NCBI GenBank assembly: GCA_030142905.1
Contig: JASJOG010000473.1
Coordinates: forward strand, 89,209-153,208
Direction of reading: 5' to 3'
From: Heliopora coerulea
Taxonomy: Eukaryota; Cnidaria; Anthozoa; Scleralcyonacea; Helioporidae
Length of the DNA stretch: 64,000 nt
Part shown: in pieces, positions 10,875 to 20,587 of the stretch
Numbering within the stretch: the stretch's first letter is position 1
How the letters are laid out: every line of letters begins with the position of its first letter
Program-made: the position numbers and the translations under genes
The notes under the pieces: generated by a model
Database searches by the model: none
The model's input: only the letters and a program-made list of their open reading frames with translations
What the model was told of the DNA's origin: nothing

Positions 10875-10898
10875 TTATTTTTATTAAAATAAATAATG
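10872..10898. promoter_or_regulatory. divergent start region, near-palindromic TAAATG-type promoter
   Basis: Only 21 bp separate the integrase ATG (leftward, 10872-10874) from the first rightward ATG (10896-10898). The sequence reads almost as a palindrome: CATTTATTTTTATT on the left and AAAATAAATAATG on the right. Both genes thus start from the same T/A-rich box. A compact bidirectional promoter is inference. The symmetry is directly visible. Confidence 0.6.
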
Positions 10899-12351
10899 AA
10901 TTCAACTGAAGAATATGAAAGAAAGTATTATGGAAAAAATTATGATTATGTTATGAAAAATATTAAAGAAGATATTGAATTGGAGAAAAAATATTTTTAA
11001 AAAAAATATCCATATGCAGACATGTCAAGGTTTACCTTTGAAGCTGATTTTGATAAAAATGCTGTTTTTCAAGGTTATCATGTTTGGTTTAAAAATAATA
11101 CAAATTCAGATACATTTTAAAATGATCCAAATATGACAAAATATTTAACAATAAATAAACCAAAACCAAACTTTCCAAAAATTTGGAAACTTGGAGGAAG
11201 TATACAAGAATTACCAAAAGGTAAAAGACATGTTGGTTATACAGGAAAAACATATTATTGGGATAATTGTCCAACAGAATATGTCTTAAATTATCCTATA
11301 AATCAGTTTAGGATTTATGTAAACAATAAAGATTATTTTCAAAGCAATTTACCTGGATTAAATATAACTACAGATGATAATGCAAAATGGTCTCTAAATG
11401 AGTCATATTTTCAAAGCATTATAGGTGTCTGGATTGCAACTTATGCATGTGGAATTTCAATACAACATTTATTATTTTCTCCAGACATCCCACCTCAAAT
11501 CACATCATTTATGAGATTTCATTTATATTTTACAGTTAGAAGAATTATGTGGCAATTGAGAAAAGGTGATTATAAAATCTTTTATAAATTTAATGCAGGT
11601 TTTTTAAAAGATCACTATCCAAAGTATACATATCAAGAAATTTTACATATCAAAAATGAACATTTAGGTCAAGACGTTGTTGGAGTAAGACCATGGTCAA
11701 ATCCAAGACACACAAAATGATTATAAAAAATTCATTCCAAAAATTTCAGATGGGTTAATAAAACAAGGAAGTGGGTTGCTAAATCAAAACATTGAAGCAT
11801 ATCTTTATGCAATTTTAGGAAGTCAAGCTAGAACTAGACAAAGTATTGTATCAAATAGAGCATCAGCATTGGAAACTCAAAAAGTTTTTAGAAAAATTTT
11901 TGAAGATTCTATTATAAATTATGATACAGCAACATGGATCAATAATATGAATAAAGCAATTTCATCAACCAATGTGGTTTTAAATACAGCAATTTCACCT
12001 ACTTTGTGGCTGATTCCTTCATCTTTAATTATTTTAAAAGATCCAATTGATGGTTACAATAATAAACTAAAAGTTTCATCAGAAAATATGGTTTTTGGAA
12101 TTAATAAAAATTTAAATTATTATGGAAAAACACCCTCATCTCCTGTGAAAAAACAATACAATTTGGAGTTGAAAAAATTAGAAAAATTGGGTGATCAAAA
12201 AGAATCTAAAGTAGACCAAAAAGATGACAAAAACCCTGTGAAACCAAATGAAACTAAAAATATTACCAAAACATCCACATCTAAAGAAAATTTCATCATT
12301 TTATCTTTATCGATGGTCGGTGTAATTTTAATTTCAAAATATTTATTATAA
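10896..12351 (+). pseudogene. Polinton membrane-anchored structural protein, two stops and one frameshift
   Basis: One frame runs from the ATG at 10896 (MNSTEEYERKYYGKN) through stops at 10998-11000 and 11118-11120 into the long open part ending at 11720. It shows YADMSRFTFEADFDKNAVFQ, HVGYTGKTYYWDNCPTEYVL and HLGQDVVGVRPWS. Similarity then continues in the next frame at about 11700 (DYKKFIPKISDGLIKQGSG, LGSQARTRQSIVSNRASALE), which has no ATG, so a frameshift near 11700 joins them. The C-terminus is a lysine-rich linker and a transmembrane helix (FIILSLSMVGVILISKYLL). I recall this composite as an uncharacterised protein of coral Polintons. Its function is unknown. The transmembrane end suggests a virion membrane or scaffold role. 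Confidence 0.65.
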
Positions 12352-12356
12352 AATAA

Positions 12357-13037
12357 ATGGCAATATCTTTAAAAATCTACATACCAAAAAATGAAAATTT
12401 TGGAAAAACAATCACACTTGATGATCCAATCATATTAAACAGTTGCTCAGAGATGCTTGTAAAATCTATAAGTATTTTTTGGAATTATGATAATTTGAAT
12501 GAAATTTATTATTATACTTATGGCACGCAAGGTGCAAATACAAAAATTAATTTCAAAGATGGATATTATGCATTTAATATTTTAAAAACTGAATTTGAAA
12601 ATGTTGGGAATATAGAATTGGAGCAAGTGGATCATTCTGGAAAATGTAAAATCAAATCCGATAAAGAATTAAATTTACAAACATTTGGACCCATTATAGG
12701 ATTTCCAGAGAATAAAGTCATATCTCCAAATACATTGACAGAAAGTGACAGTGTAGCTAATATCAACAATAATTTGGAATATGTAAACATAAGTTGTAAC
12801 ATGATTGATAAAAGTAAAAATTTTGTAAATGGGAAAAGAAGTGACATTCTTATACAAATTCCAATAACAACACACCAAATACTAAAAGGCAGTGTTTCTA
12901 GAATTTATCCTCCCTCTGAAGAAACAAAAGGAATTAAATTATCAAATGGAATTTATAATGAAATAAAATTCAAAGTGGAAGGAAATAATTCTTTTTCTAT
13001 AGGAAATTTTTTATTAGAAATAGTTATTAATAAATGA
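12357..13037 (+). CDS. probable Polinton minor capsid (penton-like) protein
   Basis: Intact 226-codon gene starting in AAAATAAATGGC, 5 bp after the previous gene and overlapping the next by ATGA. The sequence is beta-rich: IKIYIPKN-like opening (SLKIYIPKNENFGKTITLDD), INFKDGYYAFNILKTEF, FGPIIGFPENKV, then SDSVANINNNLEYVNISCNM and GKRSDILIQIPITT. The succession of a 'DGYY' strand, a 'xIGF' turn and a 'LEYVxIxCNxID' strand resembles the single-jelly-roll penton/minor capsid proteins of animal Polintons. That assignment is from pattern memory, and structure prediction would settle it. It sits between the membrane-anchored protein and the fibre, as a vertex protein might. Confidence 0.6.
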   Translation: MAISLKIYIPKNENFGKTITLDDPIILNSCSEMLVKSISIFWNYDNLNEIYYYTYGTQGANTKINFKDGYYAFNILKTEFENVGNIELEQVDHSGKCKIKSDKELNLQTFGPIIGFPENKVISPNTLTESDSVANINNNLEYVNISCNMIDKSKNFVNGKRSDILIQIPITTHQILKGSVSRIYPPSEETKGIKLSNGIYNEIKFKVEGNNSFSIGNFLLEIVINK

Positions 13038-14978
13038 GTTTCTTCTATGGCTATCAAAGTAAGCATGAATCTTTAAAATCTGATATGACAGGAAAACTTT
13101 CCACTGCAGGTGGTGAAATGAAAGGAGATATTAATATGGGATCAAATCATATAATAACATCAGTTGATCCATCACAAAATTCACATTTGGCAAGAAACAA
13201 ATATGTGGATGATTTAGTGACAGGGCATACAGGGTCAAATTATCTACCAAAAACAGGGGGTGTAGTGACTGGAAATATTATAATGGGAAATAACAAAATT
13301 ACAACAACTAAGAATCCTGTGAGTGATAAAGACCTTTGTAGGAAGAAATATGTAGATGACCAAGATTCTAGAAAATTATCAGTAACAGGAGGAACAATGT
13401 CTGGAAATATTGTAATGGGAAATAATAAAATTGAAACAACTTCAGATCCCGCAGGTGATAAAGACCTTTCCCGTAAAAAATATGTGGATGACCAAGATTC
13501 TAGAAAATTATCTTTGACAGGTAGAACAATGACTGGAAACTTGAATATGGGATCAAATAAAGTCTTATCAAGTGCAACACCTTCAAATAACAATGATCTC
13601 ACAACAAAATCATATGTGGACGGAAACTTTATGAAAATAGAAAAAGTCACATGGTTGGGTGTTGAAAGAAGTAAAATTAAAACAGATATTTACACACAGA
13701 ATTATCAAGTTTTAACCTCAAAAGATCCAGACTATAAAGATGCTCTTTCAAGAAAAAAATATGTGGATGATAGAGATAACACCAGATTACCTTTATCAGG
13801 AGGAACAATGACAGGAGATATCACAATTGGGAATAATAAAATTATCACAACTTCAGATCCAAACAGCGACAATTCACTCACAAGAAAAAAATATGTAGAT
13901 GATCAAGATGATACAAAATTGTCTTTATCTGGAGGAACAATGACTGGTGATATAACAATTGGAAATAATAAAATTATTTCTTCAACAAATCCCACACTTC
14001 AAACACATTTGAAGAGAAAAAAATATGTTGATACAAAATTATCAAAAACAGGTGGAACAATGACTGGAGATTTGGATATGGGAAATCATCATATTCTTCA
14101 TGCAGCAAATTATGTCCCATCTTCTGATCATCATGTTGTGACTAAAAACTATGTGACAAATTTTTCATTGGCAAATAAGGTTGCAAATATTTATAATTTG
14201 CAAATGGATGATGAAGGAATATTTAATGTTACGGATGATGTGAATTCTATAGAATATACTGGAAGCAATAAAAAGGTTAAAAAATTTTTGAATTTGTCAA
14301 GAAAAAAAGATTGGGAGTTTACACAAACTGACACAAACAAACAACCATTCTTCAAAAAGTCTACAATTAATAATAATTTTTATTGTATTCAATATCCTGG
14401 TAGTGATACCAATAATTTACATTTGAAAACTTCACAAGACATTTTAAGTAATCAACACTTGAATTTTTATTTTGTTTATGGTTTCAAATCATTAAATTCA
14501 TCTCACAATGAAGTTTCATTGTTTAAAATTACATCCAACGAAACAACAAGTCAACCACTTCCCTTTGATTTTGGTGTTTCTTATCGAAATTTATTGTTAT
14601 ATTTAACAAACTCATCTTGAAACACAGTTCCAAATAGTAATTGGGAATTGAAAGCAAATGCAACAGAAATCAACAAATTGATATGTCTTTCTTCACATTG
14701 GGATCAAAATAACATCAGTGGTGTTAAAAAAAGTAATTTATATGTGAATGGAAAAGAAATTTTCTTTCCATACAAGTAGTAAATTATCTCACAATGCAAA
14801 TACGAAATTTTATCTTGGATCAAAAAATAAAGACCATGGGAAAATGGATGGGGAAATATTATATGTATATGTTTCAACAAGAAAAATTAAATATCCAGAA
14901 ATTGTGTTAAACCATTATCTCCTCTGCAAAAAATTTGAGGTTGACTTTGATAAAGATGAGGTTATAAAATATATTTGA
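13034..14978 (+). pseudogene. fibre-like repeat protein with lectin-like C-terminal head, interrupted
   Basis: The 528-codon open part starts at TAAATGAG. It contains eight tandem units of about 36-45 residues built on GGTMTGDITIGNNKI … P … L-RKKYVDDQ (starts near residues 26, 74, 112, 150, 205, 255, 293, 331). Unit five is degenerate. This repeat resembles bacteriophage tail-fibre modules (GG-MTGD-x-MG-NKI-x-YVD). After TGA at 14618-14620 the frame continues with NSNWELKANATEINKLICLS, HWDQNN and NLYVNGKEI. It then shifts frame near 14750 to NTKFYLGSKN, MDGEILYVYVSTRKI and LNHYLLCKKFEVD, a concanavalin/LamG-like sandwich pattern. This is a probable trimeric attachment fibre. It is inactive in this copy. 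Confidence 0.75.
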
Positions 14979-15043
14979 ACTGGAATAGATTTGAATAGAA
15001 TTTGAATAAACTTGTGTTTTTTCAAATATTTTTCCTCTAATAA

Positions 15044-15391
15044 ATGAGTGGAGAAGAGGGAAAAATAACTTCGATAGAAAAATCTGTTAAAATCAAAGAT
15101 CCAAAACGAGTGGAATTGGGAAAAAGACTTGCAAAAATTTCAAGAAAAGCAAAAGAAAGAAAAGAAAAACAAAAATTAGTTGCATATTTGGATACAAAAC
15201 ATTTTATATGAGTTGCTAGTCTTGTTGTAACATCGATTGGATTATATTTTACTTTCAAACAATATAAAAGAAGAGAAGAAGAAAATCAGGTTGCAAGTGT
15301 AAAAAAAGAAGAAGAAGAAAACGGAGAAATCAATCAATCTGTTTCAAGTGCGAAAAAAGATAAAACCAAAAGATGTTTGGAAAATCTTTAA
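15044..15391 (+). pseudogene. small basic membrane protein, one internal TGA
   Basis: A 115-codon frame starts at TAAATGAG. The N-terminus carries KDPKRVELGKRLAKISRKAK, a basic helical motif I recall from short cnidarian Polinton proteins (KxPKRVxxGKxLAxxxKxAK). A TGA at 15209-15211 interrupts it just before a hydrophobic segment (VASLVVTSIGLYFTF), and a charged tail ends with TAA at 15389. A tryptophan codon mutated to TGA is the simplest reading. Function is unknown. A basic N-terminus plus one membrane segment suggests a small virion membrane/DNA-binding protein, which is inference. Confidence 0.65.
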
Positions 15392-15414
15392 AAAAAAAAA
15401 ACATATATAAATAA

Positions 15415-15651
15415 ATGAGTGAAATGAATAGAAAAGAAATAATGAATGAATTGTTTGATTCCACTTTAATCACAATGGGAGCTGTTGGTGTTGGAATGGT
15501 TACAAGAAAAGCAATTGGTGATGGTTTGTCAACTCCAGCATCTTTAATGACAACTTTGAAACTTGCAGCAGCTGTTGGATTGTCTACACTTGGAATTAAA
15601 TATATGCAAGATAAAAAATGGATTCCATCAGACCCTTTTAAAAATTCATAA
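15415..15651 (+). CDS. small hydrophobic protein (78 aa)
   Basis: Intact, starting in ATATAAATAAATGAG, 23 bp after the preceding frame. An amphipathic N-terminus (MNRKEIMNELFDS) is followed by two hydrophobic stretches (TLITMGAVGVGMV; MTTLKLAAAVGLSTLGIKY) and a polar end. No family name is recognised. The position among other small membrane proteins suggests a minor virion or membrane component. Confidence 0.65.
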   Translation: MSEMNRKEIMNELFDSTLITMGAVGVGMVTRKAIGDGLSTPASLMTTLKLAAAVGLSTLGIKYMQDKKWIPSDPFKNS

Positions 15652-15658
15652 ATAAAAG

Positions 15659-16090
15659 ATGGAAACTGTTGTTGGAGGATTATTTAATGCTGTTGCATTT
15701 GCAGGAGCAGGATTTTTATTCTCAAAGTTAAATCACTCTGGTTATGAAAAAGAAATAAAAAGACATAATGAAGCAATGGAAAAACTTACAAAAGACAAAG
15801 AAATATGGATGGAAAAACAAATGGAAAGAAAACAAGAAATTGAAAAACTAAGACAACAACTCTCTGATGTAAATGCAGACATTAATAGAACAAACAAGTC
15901 TTTTGAAAATCTTGCTAAAATAAATTATCGTATGAAAAATTTACAAAATGAATATAAGGAGGGAGTGGAAGAGGAACCGAAATTGGAAAATTATTATACT
16001 CCGTCAAATGAGATGAAAGAATATCAAAGTGTTTTTTTCCTTCTAATTGGAATCACTGGAGGTTATTTATCACATAAATTTCTTAGATAA
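15659..16090 (+). CDS. membrane/coiled-coil protein (143 aa)
   Basis: Intact gene with ATG in the context AATAAAAGATG. The N-terminal hydrophobic helix (METVVGGLFNAVAFAGAGFL) precedes a long charged coiled coil (HNEAMEKLTKDKEIWMEKQM; ERKQEIEKLRQQLSDVNADI). It then has YYTPSNEMKEYQ and a C-terminal transmembrane helix (VFFLLIGITGGYLSHKFL). I recall this two-helix, coiled-coil layout with an 'FYTPSD-x-x-K' motif as common in cnidarian Polintons. Function is not known. Its 3' end overlaps the oppositely oriented nuclease gene by 28 bp. Confidence 0.72.
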   Translation: METVVGGLFNAVAFAGAGFLFSKLNHSGYEKEIKRHNEAMEKLTKDKEIWMEKQMERKQEIEKLRQQLSDVNADINRTNKSFENLAKINYRMKNLQNEYKEGVEEEPKLENYYTPSNEMKEYQSVFFLLIGITGGYLSHKFLR

Positions 16091-16428
16091 TAAATAATCT
16101 CTCTTCTACATTCATAATAATCATTTGTAACAAAAGTTTTCCATCCAATTTTTCTTAATTCTTCTAAATAAATTTTTTGTTTCTCAGATAACACTCCATA
16201 ACCTCTTGGATTTTTAAATTCTATTGCTAGACCTTTCCATGGCCCAGAATGATTAAAAATTAATAAATCTGGTTTTCCTTCTGTATATCCTTTCTCCCAA
16301 GCATCAATTCTTTTCTCTGAATTAGTCTGTAATTCACCTAATCCAGCATCAATAAGCAAATTTGGATAATTTGCTCTTATGTATTTTACAATTCCTTTTT
16401 TCTTGTAGACATATTCTTTTATTATAGT
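16063..16428 (-). CDS. VRR-NUC-like PD-(D/E)XK nuclease, start unclear
   Basis: The open reading runs leftward from about 16428 to the TAA at 16063. Core motifs are KPDLLIFNHSGPWKGLAIEF followed by KNPRGYGVLSEKQKIYLEEL and KIGWKTFVTNDY. These give the P-D…E-x-K signature and the Q-x2-x-L…G-x4-V strand-helix pattern of VRR-NUC nucleases. About 120 codons are open. No in-frame ATG precedes the domain: the reading begins after a stop, just downstream of an ACTATAATAAAAG box. Either the start was lost or a non-ATG start is used. Standalone VRR-NUC domains act on structured DNA in other systems. A role in resolving replication ends here is inference. Confidence 0.7.
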   Translation of the reverse strand, partial: TIIKEYVYKKKGIVKYIRANYPNLLIDAGLGELQTNSEKRIDAWEKGYTEGKPDLLIFNHSGPWKGLAIEFKNPRGYGVLSEKQKIYLEELRKIGWKTFVTNDYYECRREIIYYLRNLCDK

Positions 16429-16460
16429 ATGTTTTTTAAAAAAATATTATATAATAAAAG
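16416..16460. promoter_or_regulatory. bidirectional TATAATAAAAG promoter-like palindrome
   Basis: The segment reads CTTTTATTATAGTATG, then a T6/A7 core, then TATTATATAATAAAAG. It is an inverted pair of TATAATAAAAG boxes facing the nuclease gene on the left and the small DNA-binding gene on the right. The same core-plus-box arrangement recurs once more before polymerase B. Confidence 0.65.
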
Positions 16461-16787
16461 ATAAAAACTTATAATGAATTAATAGAAATTGCAAAACAGA
16501 AAAAAGTTAAACATTATAGAAGATATAAACATGAATTGGATAAAATTTTTGAATTTGAAAAAAAAGATCCAACTGGATCCTATGAAAAATATTGTAAAGA
16601 AAAAATGAAACCAACTCCAGTTATAGCAAAAAATTCAAAAGGAGAAAAAATTGAATTTAAAAGTCTTTATGCTTCATCAAAATATTTTAATACTTGGCCG
16701 GCAACTATTAAATGGAGAATCTTAGAAGAAAAGAAATTAAAATTGGATAATGGAGACATTTGGTCATTTTCTTACATCAAATCATAA
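16461..16787 (+). pseudogene. NUMOD1-like DNA-binding protein, start codon apparently lost
   Basis: A frame of 108 codons is open from ATA 16461-16463, directly after the TATAATAAAAG box where a start is expected, to the stop at 16787. No in-frame ATG exists near its beginning. The N-terminal half is charged and helical (ELIEIAKQKKVKHYRRYKHE). The C-terminal half reads PVIAKNSKGEKIEFKSLYAS, SKYFNTWPATIKWRILEEKK and NGDIWSFSYI. That is a short beta-strand/helix-turn-helix pattern like the NUMOD1 repeats of homing-endonuclease DNA-binding regions. Loss of ATG by one base (ATA) is the simple explanation. Function is inferred only as DNA binding. It is divergently paired with the nuclease. Confidence 0.5.
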
Positions 16788-16828
16788 AATTGATTTTTTT
16801 TTAAAAAACCTCAGAAGAAAGTGATATG

Positions 16829-16866
16829 AATTTTTTTAAAAAAAAATATACTATAATAAAAGAAGC
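16829..16866 (+). promoter_or_regulatory. TATAATAAAAG promoter-like box before polymerase B
   Basis: AATTTTTTTAAAAAAAAATA followed by CTATAATAAAAGAAGC stands immediately upstream of the polymerase ATG at 16867. It repeats the T-run/A-run/TATAATAAAAG layout seen at 16429-16460. Confidence 0.6.
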
Positions 16867-19800
16867 ATGACTTCAAAAGGAAATACAACTTCAGACCAGG
16901 TTTTAAAACAAACTGTATCAAAATCAAATTTACTTGATTCAGAAGTTCCTTCTGTTGACTCTACTCCTATTTTACAACCAAAAAAATATAAAAGACAATA
17001 CAGAAAAACAGGAAATTTTTCAAAAGAAAAAAATAAAATAAAAAAGAGAATTGTTAAAACTTTTGATAAGTTTTAGAATTTAAAACCTGGTAAATCTTCA
17101 GAGTCAACAGAGGAATCTAAAAAAAGAAGTTGGTATGAAAAATTAAAAGAATCTATAATTGATGTATTTTGGAAAAAAGACCTGAAATTTGAACTTGATA
17201 AAAAAGCGTTAAATGCAACAGCAGGATTAAGTTTTTTTGACCCTGAAAAAGTTTTAAAAGAAGTTAAACCACTTGTATTAGAAAAATTTAAAGAAAATTT
17301 TAAAACAAAACAAAAATTATCAATTATATGTTTAATGAAAAAAACAAATTCTGTAACAGGAGAAGAAATTGAAAAAGAAGCAAATTTTAATAGTAAACAT
17401 AATGAAAATATTTTTGAAGGAAGTAATTTTGATGAAATTTATCAAGAAATGAGTGATGAAATTATTCTTCAATTTGAAGAATTTAAAAATAATGGGAGTA
17501 TGTGGAATTTTGTTAAAGGAATAAGAATTGTTCTTGATATAAATAAAATCAAACCTTTAAAAGCTTCATCTTGGATTCCACTTCCAAAAGGAATAAAAAA
17601 TAAAAAAGCAGTTATAAATCCAGAAAATTATGATCAAAAATGTTTTTTATGGTGTATTGGAATTCATAAAATTTTAGAAAAATCTCAAAATTTAAGAAAT
17701 CCAGGGAGAATTACAAAAAAATTAAAAAATGAAATTGAAAATTTTAATTTGAATGGAATGGAATTTCCTTGTGGATTTAGAGATATTGATAAATTTGAAA
17801 AAAATAATAAAATTTCAATCAATTTGTTTGGATATGATGAAAAGACAAATGATATAGATATTTTAAGAGTTTCAAAAGAAAAACAAAATGAAAAACATGT
17901 AGACTTGTTATTAATTAACAATGAAAATGGAAAACATTGTTTAATAAAAAATTTGGAAAGATTAGTTTCAAAACAAGTTAGTAATCATGGTCACAAAATT
18001 CATATTTGTTATTATTGTTTACAATATTTTAAATATGAAAAAACTTTAAAAGATCATTTAGAATATTGTGAAAAACATGAGTGTGTGAAAACTAATTATC
18101 CTAAAAAAGGAGAAACATTAAAATTCAAAAATTATGAAAAAATGCATGATATTCCTTTTGTTATTTATGCAGATTTTGAATGTAATTTAAAACCTATAAA
18201 AAATAATATTGGTGAAAAAACAACTCAATTTCAAAAACATGAACCATCTGGATATTGTTTTTTAATAAAATGTTTTAATAATATTTTTAAACCAAAATTG
18301 AAAAAATTCACCAAAAAATCTCAAGATGAAAATATTTCCTTAAAATTTGTAAAAAGCTTGGAAAAAGAGGTTAAAGAAATATACAAAAAATTCAGATTTT
18401 AAAAAAAAAATAAAAATGAAAAAGAAAGATTTAAAAAATTTTAAAAATACAAAAAATTGTTATGCATGTGATAAAGAATTTAAAAAAGAAGAGGATAAAG
18501 TTAAGGATCATTGTCATTATACTGGAAAATATAGAGGGGCAGCTTGTATTAGTTGTAACTCAAAAATGAAAAAACCTAAATTTATTCCAATTATATTTCA
18601 TAATTTACAAAATTATGACTCTCATCTTTTTATCAAAAATCTTGGTAAAACTGAAGGAAAAATAAATTGTATTCCAAAAACGGAAGAAAAATATATTTCC
18701 TTTTCTAAAGGAATTATTGTAGATGAATTTATAAACAAAAAAAAATCAAGAAACTGTTTATATTAAAAGAGAACTTAGATTTATTGACAGTATGAAATTT
18801 ATGGATTCTAGTTTAGAAGTATTGTCAGATGATTTTGATAATTTGAATTTATTCTTTAAAGATGAAGAAAAAAGAGAATTATTGAGAAGAAAAGGAATTT
18901 TTCCATATGATTGGTTTGATAATATTGAAAAATTAAAAGTAAAAAAATTACCTGATATTGAAAAATTTTATTCAAAATTAAAAGAAGAAAATATATCAGA
19001 AGCAGATTATGAACATGCAAAAAATGTTTGGAAAAAATTTCAAATTAAAAATATGAGAGAATATCATGATTTATATTTGAAAACAGATGTTTTGTTATTG
19101 ACAGATGTTTTTGAAAATTTTAGAAAAGTTTGTAAAAAATATTATAATCTAGATCCAGCTTGGTATTATACAACTCCTGGATTGGCTTGGGATGCTATGC
19201 TAAAAATAACTCAAGTTGAGTTAGAATTATTATCTGATCCCCAAATGTATTTAATGATAGAAAATGGAAAAAGGGGGGGAATTGCTGTTGTATCTAAGAG
19301 ATATTCAAAAGCTAATAATAAATATATGGAAAAAAATTATAATCCAGAAGAAAAATCAAAATATATCCTATATTTAGATGCAAATGGATTATATGCTACT
19401 GCAATGTCAAAACCTCTTCCTGTAAAAGATTTTAAATGGATGAATGAAGAAGAATTAAAAAATTGGAAATCTCATTCATGTATATTAGAAGTTGATTTAG
19501 AGTATCCAGAAAATTTGCATGATTTGCATAATCAATACCCCTTGGCTCCTGAAAGAATAAAAGTTGGTAAAGTGGAAAAATTAATTCCAAATCTTAGAGA
19601 TAAAGAAAAATGTTATACATCATAAAAACTTGAAACAATATTTAAATTTGGGATTAAAACTGAAAAAAATTCATAAGGGTATTAAATTTAAAGAAGAAAA
19701 TTTTATGAAAAAATATATTGATTTTAATAATGAGTTGAGAACAAAGGCAAAAAATTATTTTGAAAAAGACTTCTTTAAATTGCTAAATAACTCAGTGTTT

Positions 19801-20554
19801 GGAAAATGTGAGAAATAGAGTTGATATTCAACTTTGTAATAGGGAAGAAAAAGCTAAAAAATTATTTACTAAATATAATTTTGATAAAAGAACAATTTTC
19901 TCTAAATATTTAATTGCTGTTCATATGCATAAAAAAAGTGTAAAATTAAATAAACCTATATATCTTGGAGTTAGTATTTTGGATTTATCAAAAACTATAA
20001 TGTATAATTATACAAAGAAAAAATATGAAAAAAAATCAAATTTATTATATACTGATACAGACTCATTAATATATGAAATATTAACAGAAGATGTTTATAA
20101 AGAAATTTCTCCAGATGTAAAAACAAAATTTGATACAAGTAATTATCCTAAGGAACATCCAAGTGGGATTCCAACTGGAATAAATAAAAAAATTGGAGGA
20201 ATGATGAAAGATGAATGTGGGGGGAAAATAATAGTGGAATTTGCATCTCCAAGAGCTAAAGTATATGGATTATATACACAAGATGAAAAAATTACAAAAA
20301 AATGTAAAGGTATAAAAAAATATGTTATTAAAAAAGAAATATATTTTCAAGATTATAAAGATTGTGTATTTGAAGATAAAGAACAAAGTAAAAAAATGAA
20401 TTCAATTATTCATAAAAAACATGAATTATATTCTGAAACAGTTGAAAAAGTTGCCTTATCTTCAAATGATGATAAAATTAATACAATGGCATATGGTCAT
20501 TATATGGAAGATATGATTCAAATCTATGAAAATATCTTTGGATTCAAACCTTGA
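16867..20554 (+). pseudogene. Polinton protein-primed DNA polymerase B, broken by a stop and about four frameshifts
   Basis: The gene spans about 1,230 codons. Visible in order are a basic N-terminus with TAG at 17074-17076, a C2H2-like finger (HICYYCLQYFKYEKTLKDHL), and ExoI VIYADFECNL. Next come a four-cysteine finger (CYACDKEF … CISCNSKM) and ExoII-like FHNLQNYDSHLFI. Motif A is YLDANGLYATAMSKPLP, motif B FFKLLNNSVFGK and motif C LLYTDTDSLIYE. A thumb region (ASPRAKVYGLYTQDEKITKK) reaches the end at 20554, 33 bp from the TIR. Frames change near 18402-18415, in an A run at 18737-18745, near 19612-19625 and near 19800. It would copy the element from terminal-protein-primed ends. This copy cannot encode an active enzyme. 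Confidence 0.95.
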
Positions 20555-20587
20555 GATTTCTCTCTCCCCAGTCTCCCACTCGGTTGT

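Noticed and set aside
13240..13650. Leftward 136-residue open frame antisense to the fibre
   Set aside because: A mirror of the repeated coding sequence with no motif of its own.
13034..14140. Direct nucleotide repeats as a CRISPR-like or satellite array
   Set aside because: The repeats are in frame, diverged at the DNA level but conserved as protein, and code for fibre units.
10418..17076. In-frame stops of the Polinton as evidence for stop-codon recoding or an alternative genetic code
   Set aside because: TAA, TAG and TGA all occur, each only once or a few times, alongside frameshifts. Intact neighbouring genes end normally. Decay is simpler.
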